DNA from: Blattamonas nauphoetae
Lineage: Eukaryota; Preaxostyla; Oxymonadida
DNA length: 64,000 nt
Direction of reading: 5' to 3'
Assembly: GCA_033064195.1 (NCBI GenBank)
Contig: JARBJD010000199.1
Span: 62,001 to 126,000 of the forward strand
Shown: positions 12,747-24,200 of the stretch, one piece after another
How the letters are laid out: every line of letters starts with the position of its first letter
How positions within the stretch are numbered: the first letter of the stretch is position 1
Program-made: the position numbers and the translations under genes
Notes under the pieces: model-generated
Database searches by the model: none
The model's input: the letters and a program-made list of their open reading frames with translations, nothing else
What the model was told of the DNA's origin: nothing

Positions 12747-15700
12747 CCTTATTCTACAGACTATAATCAAAGAAAACTGGAGAATATGAAATGCCGGAAA
12801 TGACAAGAGAGTGATCACATTGTCATGGTCGTGATCACAAACGGAATCTCTGCAGAACCGATTCATCTGACCAGTCTGACACGGGACTGCTTGCTCGACT
12901 TCATGTTTGTGTTCAGGTTGACCAGAAGCTCCTCCTTTGATGATTGCTGGAGTGGTGTCGCCGGAAGTGTCGATCTTTTCTTCCTTCTGCATGACCTGTT
13001 TCTTTGAGTGACATCTCCAGATCAGCAGGAGAGCAACAATGATCACACGAATCATCCATCGCATGACTGATGGCTTCTCTCGCAGGACAACCCTTGAATT
13101 GGCGAGGTTCCTTGGTCCATTTGTCGAGAAGAACACAACATCGGATGGCCTCGTCTTCTCTCCTGGAAGGGTCTCGGCATCTGTCAGGTTTGTCAGATAG
13201 TAATCGTGATTCCAACGTGCCCAGTTCACAAGTTTGGTCGTTTCTACATGCAACGTAAATCGATCGCTGTTTGAGCCACCAATCTCGGAGTTCACTGCTG
13301 AAGATGGTTCGTATTTGATCATAAGTGAACAGAATACCCTTATTAATATGGAGAGTACGTGGAGAGGCACATCGTGAAGGGACTGGGCTCGCGCTTGTTG
13401 AATCTTGGGCCTGTTCTTCCGCTCTTTGTTTCTGAGCTTCAGCTTTCTTTATCACTCCATTGGTGACCTTGAAATCTCCTGATGACACACGAACCAGCAT
13501 CAGATCGTTCAGCGACGAAAGGTGAATCAGGGCATCCACTGCAGTGAGCGACAGTGATGCATTTGACACTGAAATCATAATCAATGGACTCGACGAGAAT
13601 GTCGAAGGAACAATCAGCGATGGATGATCGAGACCTCCCTGTGTCATGAACACCTTCTTCTCATCTGAAATCGAAAGTGTCTTGGAGAGTGTCTCAGAGT
13701 GCACAAGTTTCAGCTCAATCGACTTTATTTTTAGCTTCGCTGCTGTTTCAAACGCGATGTCCAACGATCCACAACTGTTGTCATGTCTATTGCAGCTTTC
13801 ATCATCTCCCGTCTGCTTGTTCACTTCGAAGACAAATGGTTTTGGGAATGGCTGGATGACGAGAGAGAATCCGACGGTCTCCACCATCACTGGATCATTG
13901 TTGAATGTGATCCTGTTCACTTCTTAAGTCTCTCCGAATGCGAATCGTTTGTCTGCTCCGCCTGGTCCAACTGACACTGATGACGAGAATTGTGTTGGCT
14001 TTCCATTTTCCCCATCGGCAAAGGAGCGAATAGGGGCATTGGAACTGCATTCTCTGGTTGTCTCCGAACGACAACATTGCGCTCGTTCCTGTTGTGGAGG
14101 GTGTTGGGAAGTGGACAGCGACAACACGACAAGTGGCAGGCGGAGAAGCTTCCGAGATTGGAGTGAATGTGCCAGTGTTGTCGAGTAGCAGCAGCATCGT
14201 CCCTTTCACAGCGTGCTCTGTCTCAACTTCAATTCTCCCTTCAGACGCAGTGGGTGACAGCGTAATTTTGAGACTGGTGATGATCGTCGCAGGTTCAAAC
14301 TGTTGGATGATCCCTGTTTGGATTCCGAACTCAAGGAACATCAGACTCGTGTCGGGCTTGTCAGTGTGACAGCCTGAAACACGCTCCTTCACTTCAGAGG
14401 GAGTGCCACAGCCAGATGCGATGTACACATCCCATCCATTTGGGGCTGAATTATCTCTAAACTGGACAGACGCCAATCCAAGTGCGGAAGACTTGACATA
14501 CACAGTTCCTCCAAATTCCTTGTCACGGCTGGACACACACTCCATGAACACACACTCGCTGATCAAGGCTGTCGTCGTTGAACAAGCACACACAGCCGGA
14601 CTAGCTGTACACCATGTTGGGGTTGTGATGTTCTTGAAGAAGCATCTGCTGATGGAAAGGAGAGACGAGTCAAGAGTGAACACTGCAGCACCGCGTGATC
14701 CTCCGATGCAATTGACAAATGAGCAGAGCGAGACGGTCAGACTTCCTTCCCCTTCCCTTCTGCTTCGAACGGAGAGAGCCGCATAGTTGTATCCTTTGAT
14801 TGTGTGGAACGAACACTCGCTGACCGTCACATCGCACGGCGATGACACATACACGCAGGGGGCAGAATCAGAGGCGAGCATGTTGGTGAAAGTGCAGAGG
14901 TGGAATGTGAGGGTTGCGGGGGTGGTGGGGAGGGAGTTGTAGCGAGGTTCATTTTGGGAGTGTTCGGGAGGGAAGAGTTCTAAGAAGAAAGGATCGCTGT
15001 TCGATGAACAGTGCGAGAATGACGTGTTCACACAAAAAACACTCCCCGCTTTATTGATGTCCAGACACCCTGTTCCAGACAAATGCGAGTCACTTCCCGT
15101 CACTTTGGTCCCAACCAACTTTTGAGAAAGGCCTGTCGGAAGATAAAGTCGGTTCATTTCGCAGCCGTACGAAGTCACATTTCGAAGGACACTTTCAAGA
15201 AGAACAGTTGATGTATCCCCTCCCCCAATCTCCCCTGATCGAGTCCAATGTTAGTTTGCCGATCCAAAGTCCAGTAGAGGCCCTGTTCCGAGAATGAGCT
15301 CGACATCTGACAGAAGCAGTCCAGCTCCATTCACTGACAGAAACGGGGAGATGAGATCCGAATTGGGTGTATCAGTTGACAATGAATCGTGCGTTTGTGT
15401 TGGGAGACGCGTGAATGTGCTCACCAGTGGAAGAAGCTCAGGTGAAGTTGATGAGTGGTACGAACAGTGAATAACACTGATTGAACTACCAGCCCCTTCC
15501 AGTCCAGTTCCCACCACAAATGGCGTCTATTTTGAGTTCGAAGTAATATGGCATGACGACACAACCACTTCTGACGATTGGACTTTTGCCACGGCCATCC
15601 CATGACAGCCACAGGAAAATTTCAGCTTCTTCATTGACACTGTCGAGTTATGAAACACGAACAGGGAATGGAACGTGTTCATGTAAGCTTTAGCAGAATG

Positions 15701-15979
15701 GCTGAGATGTTGTGGATGATCGAAAAAATGCTCCTTGTATACCCTGATGTGCGCGTTGACCGGAATCGAGATTGTTGATAGATTCCCCTCCATTTTCAGC
15801 ATAGTGGACATCACCGGGTAATCGAGGATTTCGAAGAAACCCGGAGAGAGATGGAGGACATCGCTGTTTCGTTCACGTGTGAGCTTGCCGCAATCAAAAT
15901 GACGATTCAAAATTTCAGATAGAGGAGTTGCTTCATGAGATGCGGTTGCAAAATGAAAAAGCCACAAAGCTTCGATCAT
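12747..15979 (-). CDS. Beta-helix (pectin-lyase-fold-like) type I membrane surface protein, possibly damaged
   Basis: The protein starts with a weak signal-like segment (LWLFHFATASHEA). About 1000 residues of Ser/Thr/Cys-rich beta-helix repeats follow, with phrases such as SVNGAGLLLSDVELILGTGP, CSFVNCIGGSRGAAVF and ISRCFFKNITTP; then one transmembrane segment (MIRVIIVALLLIW, near 13060) and a basic/acidic cytoplasmic tail. A 61-nt GT-AG intron at 13358-13298 rejoins the frames convincingly; a 25-nt one at 14069-14045 is possible. Three in-frame stops interrupt otherwise continuous text: TAG at 15529-15527, TAA at 15253-15251 and TAA at 13926-13924; none is TGA. At the 3' end the frame runs into a transposase. 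Proteins of this type are abundant in oxymonad genomes and are thought to be cell-surface proteins; the ligand is unknown. Confidence 0.7.
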
Positions 15980-16144
15980 TCAAAACAGAGTGATTTGTTC
16001 AAGATCCTGAACCCATTCTGATCTCAGTGACATTTCTCGTTCATGTTAGCGGTGACGGTTTCTTCAGCAACGAGTCAAAATGATCATTCGGTGACATGAA
16101 ACGTGAAATTCAATCTCCCAATCTTGACTCTCCCTCCATCCTTC

Positions 16145-18093
16145 TCACAGAGTGTTGTTCATCCCTCTCTCCTCACTCACACTTTCAAGGTACTTCACAA
16201 TACGAGTGCTTGTCTCACTGTCTTTCTTCATCAGCCATCCTTCTATCGCATCTTCGTGTCCTGCTTCTCGTTGTCTCCCCACTCGTTTCTTCCATCTCTC
16301 TTTCTCGTTCTTCTTCATTGTCTCATCGTCATATCTGATCCGTTCCAGTCTCTCCTCCAAACCATTCTTGACTGTCTTCTCCACCAACCACCCCACTTCC
16401 CACTCCTCTCTTCCGGTCTCCACAATCTCACCGTGTTGAATCAGATCCCTCTCGAGCGTCAATGTCTGTCTCAAAAGTGCATTTATTTCGTACGACAACT
16501 CCGGGTCCCATCGATTATCTTGCGGAATGAACTCCTCTCGCTGAAGAATGAACTGCAGATATTGCTTGGCTGGTTTCAACGCACGTTCAAAGTGAAGAAT
16601 TCGGATTCTCGTCCAATCTGTTTCCCAAAACCAGTCGCGGTTTTTGGAGTGGATCAGCTTGACGAGAGAGCAAATGAGTCTCAAATGGAACTGAGCATGT
16701 GTTGTTGGAACTGCAGCCGGCTTGGACATGACGATCACTCGTTGGACCAGATCTTCTTTCAGCATGTTAGGAGTCAAGTCGGTGACAGCAGAAGAGATGT
16801 TGATGATCACTTTCAGATGAGAGGTGCGTGTCGGCGAAGAGCGGCGGCATGTTCGCTCCAAAAGCGAGCACAGCTGAGGAATATCGGCAAAAACGCGTCG
16901 AAAATCAGTTTTGATTGAAGAGGCGGCGCTACAGACACATGTTGCTACACAATCCCATACCCGGTCGAGAACTTTGATCAACAGGTCAGATCTCCACAGC
17001 ATAATCAGAACGATGAGGGTAATGATGGTTGATTTGAGAAAAGGAACAAAGTCGAACTTGATCAGAACCTGGACAAGATGAGAAGGTACAAAGGCATACT
17101 TCTTCAACGATGAAGAATCTATCGGAGAGGAGTGTTTTGAGGAGAGTGAGTCCTTCATAAAGCATTTCCAACGCAGCGTCTCTGGTGAGATGTGGTGATT
17201 CGTCGTGAAGAGTTGTAGAGAGAGCAGTGTTGGTTGGATCGCTAAGTGAGGATTCGGTGAAGAGTGACTTGATTTGTGAAACACGTTCAGCAAGCATTGA
17301 ACACAGCTGTCCTGCGAATGGGACAAGCTTCGAGGAACTGTCAGTCGAATTAGAACGTACTTCGAGTTCTTGGAGGGAGTGGCGAGTGTATCCGTCAGAT
17401 GTGCATCGTGTGAAGAGGGCTTTGAGAGTTATTTTGGAAATCTCGAAATGTGGCGAGAAACACAGCTCGGCGAGAAACGGAAGGAGTTGAAATTCTGAGC
17501 AATGACTCTCAAAATGAGCGATAACTGCGAGAAATTGGGTTTTATGGTGGGCGAGCAAGGTGGAAGACGATCGAATGGAGGAAGTCAACAAAAACAGACA
17601 GTCGCCGAGCTGGAACAAGAAGATTCGAAATATTGAGGAAGGAAACCTGATTCATCACATCGGAATATTTATACGTGGCCAAAAAGTCGAGAAGGAAAGA
17701 TGGGATCGACGATTCACAGATTCGAATACATTCCGCTTCTGATGTTTTTCCTGATCGGAGAAATGACAAAATCAATAAAACGAGAATATTAAGATCACAC
17801 CAAGCAGATACAATAATCTCGGGAGAGAAGGCTGGGAAATGACGACGAAGTAAGAATCATACTGGAAATGTCGATAGTGATGCTGTCTTACAATATTGTT
17901 CAAGTGTTCTGATGTACCCAACATCCAGGATGGCAGAAATAGCCCAATCATATTCTGTGAAAAGCATCAATAGGATACGAACACAATCATGGCGAGACAA
18001 ACCTTTCGCAAGAATGAGGAGAGAATTCAGCATTACAGGACGCAGTGGTTTGCACTCTCCACCCAACTGGCGTAGAAACACTTCAACCAACCT
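16145..18093 (-). CDS. HRF family copy 2
   Basis: Exons 18093-17863, 17831-17801, 17750-17647, 17609-17100 and 17068-16145 (231, 31, 104, 510 and 924 nt) join in frame across GT-AG introns of 31, 50, 37 and 31 nt. Exon sizes match copy 1 up to the last exon. The C-terminus carries EWEVGWLVEKT, a charged stretch (ERWKKRVGRQREAGHED) and EGWLMKK, shared with copies 3 and 4 but not copy 1. No catalytic motif or membrane segment is seen. It ends in TGA. A conserved upstream segment (18368-18105, with SIDTVDILPS and QKRKIQFDDF) is probably the first coding exon, but its 3' splice donor is not canonical in this copy, so the true start is unresolved. It lies head-to-tail with copy 3. Confidence 0.75.
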
Positions 18094-18104
18094 CTAAAAA
18101 CATT

Positions 18105-18368
18105 TCAGGGTGACGTCGAGAAGAAGTCGTCAAACTGTATCTTTCGCTTTTGCGTTGTCACCTCGAGGAGTGGATGAATCCTTGCCAACAAGCATAAAAT
18201 TTCGGATCGACTAACAGATGGGAGGATGTCTACTGTGTCGATAGAACACGGATGGTTAAGTCTCGCTCCACAAATCTTTTCATTTGGCTTGATCAGATTT
18301 CCCTTTCTCGTTCTTTTTGGCGGTGACGGTTTATTCAGCAACGAGTCAAAATGATCATTCGGTGACAT
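18105..18368 (-). other. Probable first exon of HRF copy 2 (splice to next exon unresolved)
   Basis: The 87-codon frame contains ICGARLNHPCSIDTVDILPS and QKRKIQFDDF, both recognisable at the same relative position before copy 1 (about 500-638), copy 3 (about 20480-20640) and copy 4 (about 30650-30800). The conserved frame ends at a TGA a few bases beyond the likely donor. In copy 1 a GT lies at the right phase (639), but here the equivalent dinucleotide is TT, so either the donor is lost or a different one is used. Confidence 0.5.
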
Positions 18369-18415
18369 GAAACGTGAAATTCAATCTCCCAATCTCTCTT
18401 TTCCCTTCATTCTCC

Positions 18416-20434
18416 TCAAAATCTCAAATTCATCCCTCTCTCCTCACTCACACTTTGAAGGTACTTCACAATACGAGTGCTTGTCACACTTTCTTTCTTC
18501 ATCAGCCATCCTTCTATTGCATCTTCGTGTCCTGCTTCTCGTTGTCTCCCCACTCGTTTCTTCCATCTCTCTTTCTCGTCCTTCTTCATTGTCTCATCGT
18601 CTTCTCTGATCCGTTCCAGTCTCAACCCCAAACCATCCTCGTCTGTCTTCTCCACCAACCACCCAACTTCCCATTCCTCTCTTCCGGTCTCCACAATCTC
18701 ACCGTCATTGAACAGATCCCTCTCGAGTCGCAATGTCCGGTCCAAAAGATCAGTGATTCGGCTCGACAGCTCCGGCTCCAAAAGATGATGGATCATGGAA
18801 AGCATGATATCTCTCATGCAGTAACCCTTCATAATGAATTCGTCTCGCTGAAAAATGAACTGCAGATATTGCTTGGCTGGTTTTAACGCACGTTCAAACT
18901 GCAACATTCGGATTCTCGTACACTCCTCTGCCCGAGATAGGTCGCGTTTGGCTGTGTCGATCAGTTCGACGATTGTCCAGATGAGTCTCAAATGGAATTG
19001 ACCATGTGTGGTAAGAACTGACATCGGTTTGGACGTGTCGATCACTCGCTGGACCAGATTCTCTTCCAGCAAGCGAGGAATTAGGCGACAGTGATAACAA
19101 GCGAGATCGATGATCACTTTCAGATGAGAGGTGCGTGTCGGCGAAGAGCGGCGGCATGTTCGCTCCAAAAGCGAGCACAGCTGAGGAATATCGGCAAAAA
19201 CGCGTCGAAAATCAGTTTTGATTGAAGAGGCGGCGCTACAGACACATGTTGCTACACAATCCCATACCCGGTCGAGAACTTTGATCAACAGGTCAGATCG
19301 ATGCGCTGGTGGACAAGTCGATTGAGTTTTCTCGCGGTCTCGCAGATCGAGGCAGACGATGATAATTGATTTGAGAAGAGGAACAAAGTTGGAGTCGATC
19401 AGAATCTGGACAAGATGAGAGGAGACAAATGCAGACTGTTTCAAAAGGGGGATGGTCTCGTTTCACGAGCAAGAAGCCGAGGAGAGAGAGTCCTTTACTA
19501 AGAACTTCCAGAACAGCGTCTCTGGTGAGAGATGGTGATTCGTCGTGAAGAGTTGTGGAGAGAGCAGGGTTGGCTGGATCGCCAAATGACGATTCGATGA
19601 AGCGTGACGTGATTTGTGAAACACGTTCGGCAAGCATAGAACAAAGTCGTTCTGCGAAGGGGACACGCTCCGAGGAACTGTCAGTCGAATTAGAACGGAT
19701 GCAGCTTTCTTGGAGGAACTCGAAAAGCTGTAGATCAAACTGGCTCCGTGTATAGAGGGCTTTGAGAGCCATTCTCGAAACCTCTAAATGTGGCGAGAAA
19801 CACAGCTCGGCGAGAATCGGTGTGAATTCGAAATCTGATGTATCATCCTCAAAATGAGCGATAACTGCGAGAAATTTGGTTTTGTGGTGGGCGAGCAAGG
19901 TGGAAGACGATCGAACGGAGGAAGTCAACAAAAACAGACAGTCGCCGAGCTGGAACAAGAAGATTGAAAATAATGAGAAATTCAAACGCATTCTATCATA
20001 TAGCGACCTCGGTCTGTTGTCATCAAGTCGAGAAGGAAATATGGGATCGACGATTCACAGATTCGAATACATTCCGCTTCTGATGTTTTTCCTGATCGGA
20101 GAAATGACAAAATCAATAAAACGAGAATATTAAGATCACACCAAGCAGATACAATAATCTCGGGAGAGAAGGCTGGGAAATGACGACGAAGTAAGAATCA
20201 TACTGGAAATGTCGATAGTGATGCTGTCTTACAATATTGTTCAAGTGTTCTGATGTACCCAACATCCAGGATGGCAGAAATAGCCCAATCATATTCTGTG
20301 AAAAGCATCAATAGGATACGAACACAATCATGGCGAGACAAACCTTTCGCAAGAATGAGGAGAGAATTCAGCATTTCTGGATGCAGTGGTTTGCACTCTC
20401 CACCCAACTGGCGTAGAAACACTTCAACCAACTT
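18416..20434 (-). CDS. HRF family copy 3
   Basis: Exons 20434-20204, 20172-20142, 20091-19988, 19949-19437 and 19405-18416 (231, 31, 104, 513 and 990 nt) join in frame across introns of 31, 50, 38 and 31 nt. The 16.8-17.0 and 19.1-19.3 kb parts of copies 2 and 3 are nearly identical for about 200 bp around SAASSIKTDFRRVFADIPQL, indicating recent duplication or gene conversion. The last exon carries the EWEVGWLVEKT and EGWLMKK motifs and ends in TGA. The probable first exon lies near 20480-20640. Immediately beyond begins the LMBR1 remnant at 20698. Confidence 0.75.
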
Positions 20435-20697
20435 CTAAAAACATTTCGGAGTGACGTCGAGAAAATGTGGTTAAACTGTATCTTTCACTTTTGCGTTGTC
20501 ACCATGAGGAGTGGATGAATCCTTGTCAAAAAGCATGAAATTTCGATTCGATGAGTTGATGTCCACTGTATCGATAGAACACGGATGGTTGAGTCTTGCT
20601 CCACAAATATTTTCATTTGGTTCGATCAGCTTTGATGGGCTTTTGAGGACTGCATAAAACATGTATTGGCTTGAATCAGTGTATTTTTCTTCTTTCC

Positions 20698-21045
20698 GCC
20701 AAAGTGACGAGTCATATCACAGTGAAAGCCAGACTCTCGTCTGAATCAAGATGAAGTGAAAACAATCCCAAAAAAGACCATCACCAATCATTGTCCCATT
20801 GTCTTGCTTTCTGATACTCCGTTGCTGCCGTCGTCGAGTTTCCCCACTCATCCTCCCCATTCACACTCAACCTCTCTTGCGGCCGAGCCTTCGATTTCTC
20901 GCTTGGCCGTCTCGCACTGTGATGAATCTGTGTCTTCGCATTCGCGTCGTTCTGCGAGAGGAGATGAGTGTTGTTTGTGTTGCTTTCTGACACTTTCCGT
21001 GCTCGGCGAGGAACGGCCGGCTTCTTCTGTTCCGGCTCATCGAAG
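20698..21045 (-). pseudogene. Remnant of the LMBR1-like gene: terminal exon and 3' flank
   Basis: Nearly identical to 36801-37148, the last coding exon plus 3' flank of the complete LMBR1-like gene. On the minus strand it still reads the cytosolic tail (DEPEQKKPAVPRRARKVSES through to QWDNDW and TGA). Homology stops abruptly after GATGAGCC, before the membrane-spanning exons. About 170 bp shared only with the second remnant follow, then the start block of the RHS-type gene. This is read as an LMBR1-RHS divergent pair in which most of the LMBR1 half was deleted. Antisense transcription over this tail remains possible. Confidence 0.75.
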
Positions 21046-21173
21046 ATCATCTTCCCGTGAGCCCAATACAGAGCAGTGATATTTCCAGATGAAACAGGCC
21101 TACCAAATATCACCCATAGGGAGATATATGGATGACCAGCGTCAAAACGTGTCCATTTGAAAATACGGATGTA

Positions 21174-21227
21174 GTATGGGCTTGATCTCGTGTCCCATCG
21201 CTATCTCCTTTACGATTCGTGAAATCA
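21174..21227 (+). promoter_or_regulatory. Conserved block upstream of RHS-type gene starts
   Basis: GTATGGGCTTGATC followed by about 40 semi-conserved bases directly precedes the start codon here, at the truncated copy (29811-29863) and at the 2905-aa gene (38807-38859). In the last case the conserved GTATGGGCTTGATC and the final bases before the ATG stand out from diverged surroundings. It is read as a core promoter or 5' leader; no TATA-like motif was identified. Confidence 0.5.
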
Positions 21228-24200
21228 ATGAGCAAAAATCACCCCCCTTCCAATCGCCAACCCATTCCTGCTGTCAGCGAATTTGAGCTCGATGAACTTG
21301 TCAGACTCATAGTGGCACTCGACGGCTATAATCCCCAACGAAACGGGAGAAACGAACAGTTAGATCGAGACCAAGAGCGGAAGGAAGAGATATTCAACAA
21401 ATATCGGGATAAAGGTGCAAATGATAATGATATATACCAACAGATTATTAACCACCTTACCAAGAAACTAATTCTCCAAGATCATATGATCAAACAACAG
21501 CAGCGAGACAATGCCAATCAAAACATTGTGGATTCTCAATCTCAAACAATCAATTTGATCAGAAAAATCTTGCGAAAGATATACCCAGACTTGAAACTAA
21601 CTCTCAAACACCCGAAGAACAAGAAAGAACCAAACGTCCCTTTTTTGTTACTCAACGATGGCCATATCCTGTTTTCCAAGAATAACCTCAAGAATCAAAC
21701 TCAAATCGTGTCAACTCCGCTTCTTTTCCGTCCCTTATTCAATCCCATCCTCCATCATCTTTTGCAGTTCATCCTGCGATACTTCTCTAAAGACTCAACC
21801 GAAAAGCATCCCGGCGCAGTGTTCTCTATTACTGGAGACCAAGGAATTGGCAAAACGTCGCTGATGCTGATTCTGATGAGTGCCTTGTCTGAGTGTAACC
21901 TCGGCTACTACTATCGGAAAGGGACCGATGGAGATACCGCCACAGAATTCATCAGCACGAAAGATGAAAATGGAGATGTCGTGTTTACCAAATTGAAAAG
22001 GGAAGGAGAACCAGCCGCACGCATCCGAATCTATGATGACAATCTCCCTTTCCAAATACCCAATAAAGGAACTCTGTCGATCATCTTCACCTCTCCTGAT
22101 CCGAATCGATTGAAGAATAACCTTTCAAAGTCATTTCGCCATTTCATCTTCCGCTTGCCGACATTCTCACTTGCAGAGGATGCTGTCGCCATGGTGGGCT
22201 GCACCCCAACTGTGCCGTTCGCTCTGCTCTCCCCTGAGGACATGGAACTCCGAAAAGAAGAACAGGAGATTCTCCTCTCAATCGAGCGAGAAAAAGAGGA
22301 GAGAGCCAGACAATTGCCATCCGAACTGGAGCGGCCCAAAATGTCGTCGGAACAAGAAGCTGCAGCACAACTTATCAAGTATCTCGCTAAGAACCCAAAT
22401 CCGTTGATAACAAAATGGGATGATGTCGTGACTAATGTTGTCAAACGTCTCCTTGATCATCCAAGCCTGAATCAAGAACACCACCCAATCCTCCATGCGT
22501 TCTTGATCAATTTAACAGAGCAATTCGGCAAACGGAACAGTACCGTCGAACTACTGAAGTCCTTTCGCGCAGACTCCCAAAAGAAAGACCCCCACTCACC
22601 ACAACCAGCCCCCACACAAAAGGAAGACTCCTCAAGAACAGAAGAAGATGAATGGAAGGAAGTCACCGAACAACTGACACGTCTCCTCACTCCGACAGAT
22701 AACTCCAAATCTTCCGATAATGAAAATGGAGAGACAGCGAAAAGACCAAACTTTTCGGAAATGGAAGACACTCCAGAATCAATTGTTCGTTACATCAGTG
22801 TGTACCTTGGGCCACAGAACTTCAACACATTTCACTTGTCGCTGTATCGTTCGATCGTTGAATCTCGAGATGAGCCAACTGATGAAAAACGCTTCCACAA
22901 AATTGTATCCGACTGGATCAGGCATTTCGATATCACCTCTGGGAGAGACGAGGAACAAACACCAACCGTGACACAGGCACAAATTGGCAAACAATTACTA
23001 ACCGAGCTCATCCTCTCTGACCCAACCATGCCGAAGGAAGGTCTTACGGATGATGAACTGATTACCATGGGAACAAATCATTTTTTTGAACACGTGCTGG
23101 CGAAACTTCCGCCACCTCCCGATGTCCAAGCTGAAACTCGCGACTTCTCTGCCTCTCTCTTACACTCTCTCCAGACTAATCAGCCAGCATTGCCTGTCTC
23201 ATCCAAATCAACAGTCCCACTCAACGCACAACTTGTGAATCTGAAGAAACACATCAACGAAAAAGACACCGACGATTTCAAGATTCGCCAAGAATTGCGA
23301 AAGAAGGTGGAGTTGATCAAGAAGGGGATCGAAGACGGTGAAGGCACAACGAAAGACGATGAAGACAAAGCTCGAATCAATCGATTCGACACAGCGTGTG
23401 ACACTCTGTTCGACACTTTGATCGACATGATCATCACTCCTCCTCCATACGATTCTTACCAACACACTCTGCCGTCCCTCTTCGACCTCCCGATATCGAT
23501 TCATAGCTCCGACACCGCTTTCCGAAACAGCCTCATACGTCTTCTCACCAAACCGAGCGAGGACATACAACCTGAAGAAGAGTTGCGCATCATTGTTCAG
23601 AAACTGGTTCAGTAGATCCTCGATTCACAAACTGACGCGAATTGTCTGATCTCAGTGAAAACCAATTCGAATTTCGACAAAAGGAAGAAGGCACAGATCG
23701 TATGTGATCTCCTGACAATGATTGTGAATCTCCAACACGAATCAGTGGAGACGAGACTCGAGTCAGTGAGGAAGGAAATCGAAGATGTTCGAGATCGACT
23801 GTCGTTCGTGTTACTGATGGATCGCTTTTTCTTTGTTGCTCAAGACATGAATATTCTTGTGACTCCCCACTCGATCCTGAAGGGCCTGTCCGAACGCGCA
23901 GAATCAACGAATGATCGATTGAATGTCGAGCGACGGCAAGTGTTTCACCGAAATGTGAGAGACACTGGATTGAGTGAATGGGTCCAAACAGCAACTGAGA
24001 CACTCCTTGAACTGATTGACACACCCGAGACTGATTGTGTGAACGATGACGAAGTGCCAAAGACGAGGAAGATGCAACTTGAAGAAAGGGTGTTAGACAC
24101 AGTGACACCGTCCATTCTGAAGAATGTGAATGGAATCATCAAGACATTCTTCGCTGCTCATGAAAACGGACACAATCCTGTTGACAACCCAAAATGGCTG

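Noticed and set aside
20756-21079. Plus-strand 107-aa ORF, also at 29395 and 36859
   Set aside because: It is the antisense shadow of the LMBR1 terminal exon; its conservation reflects duplication, and the minus-strand reading splices into the real gene.
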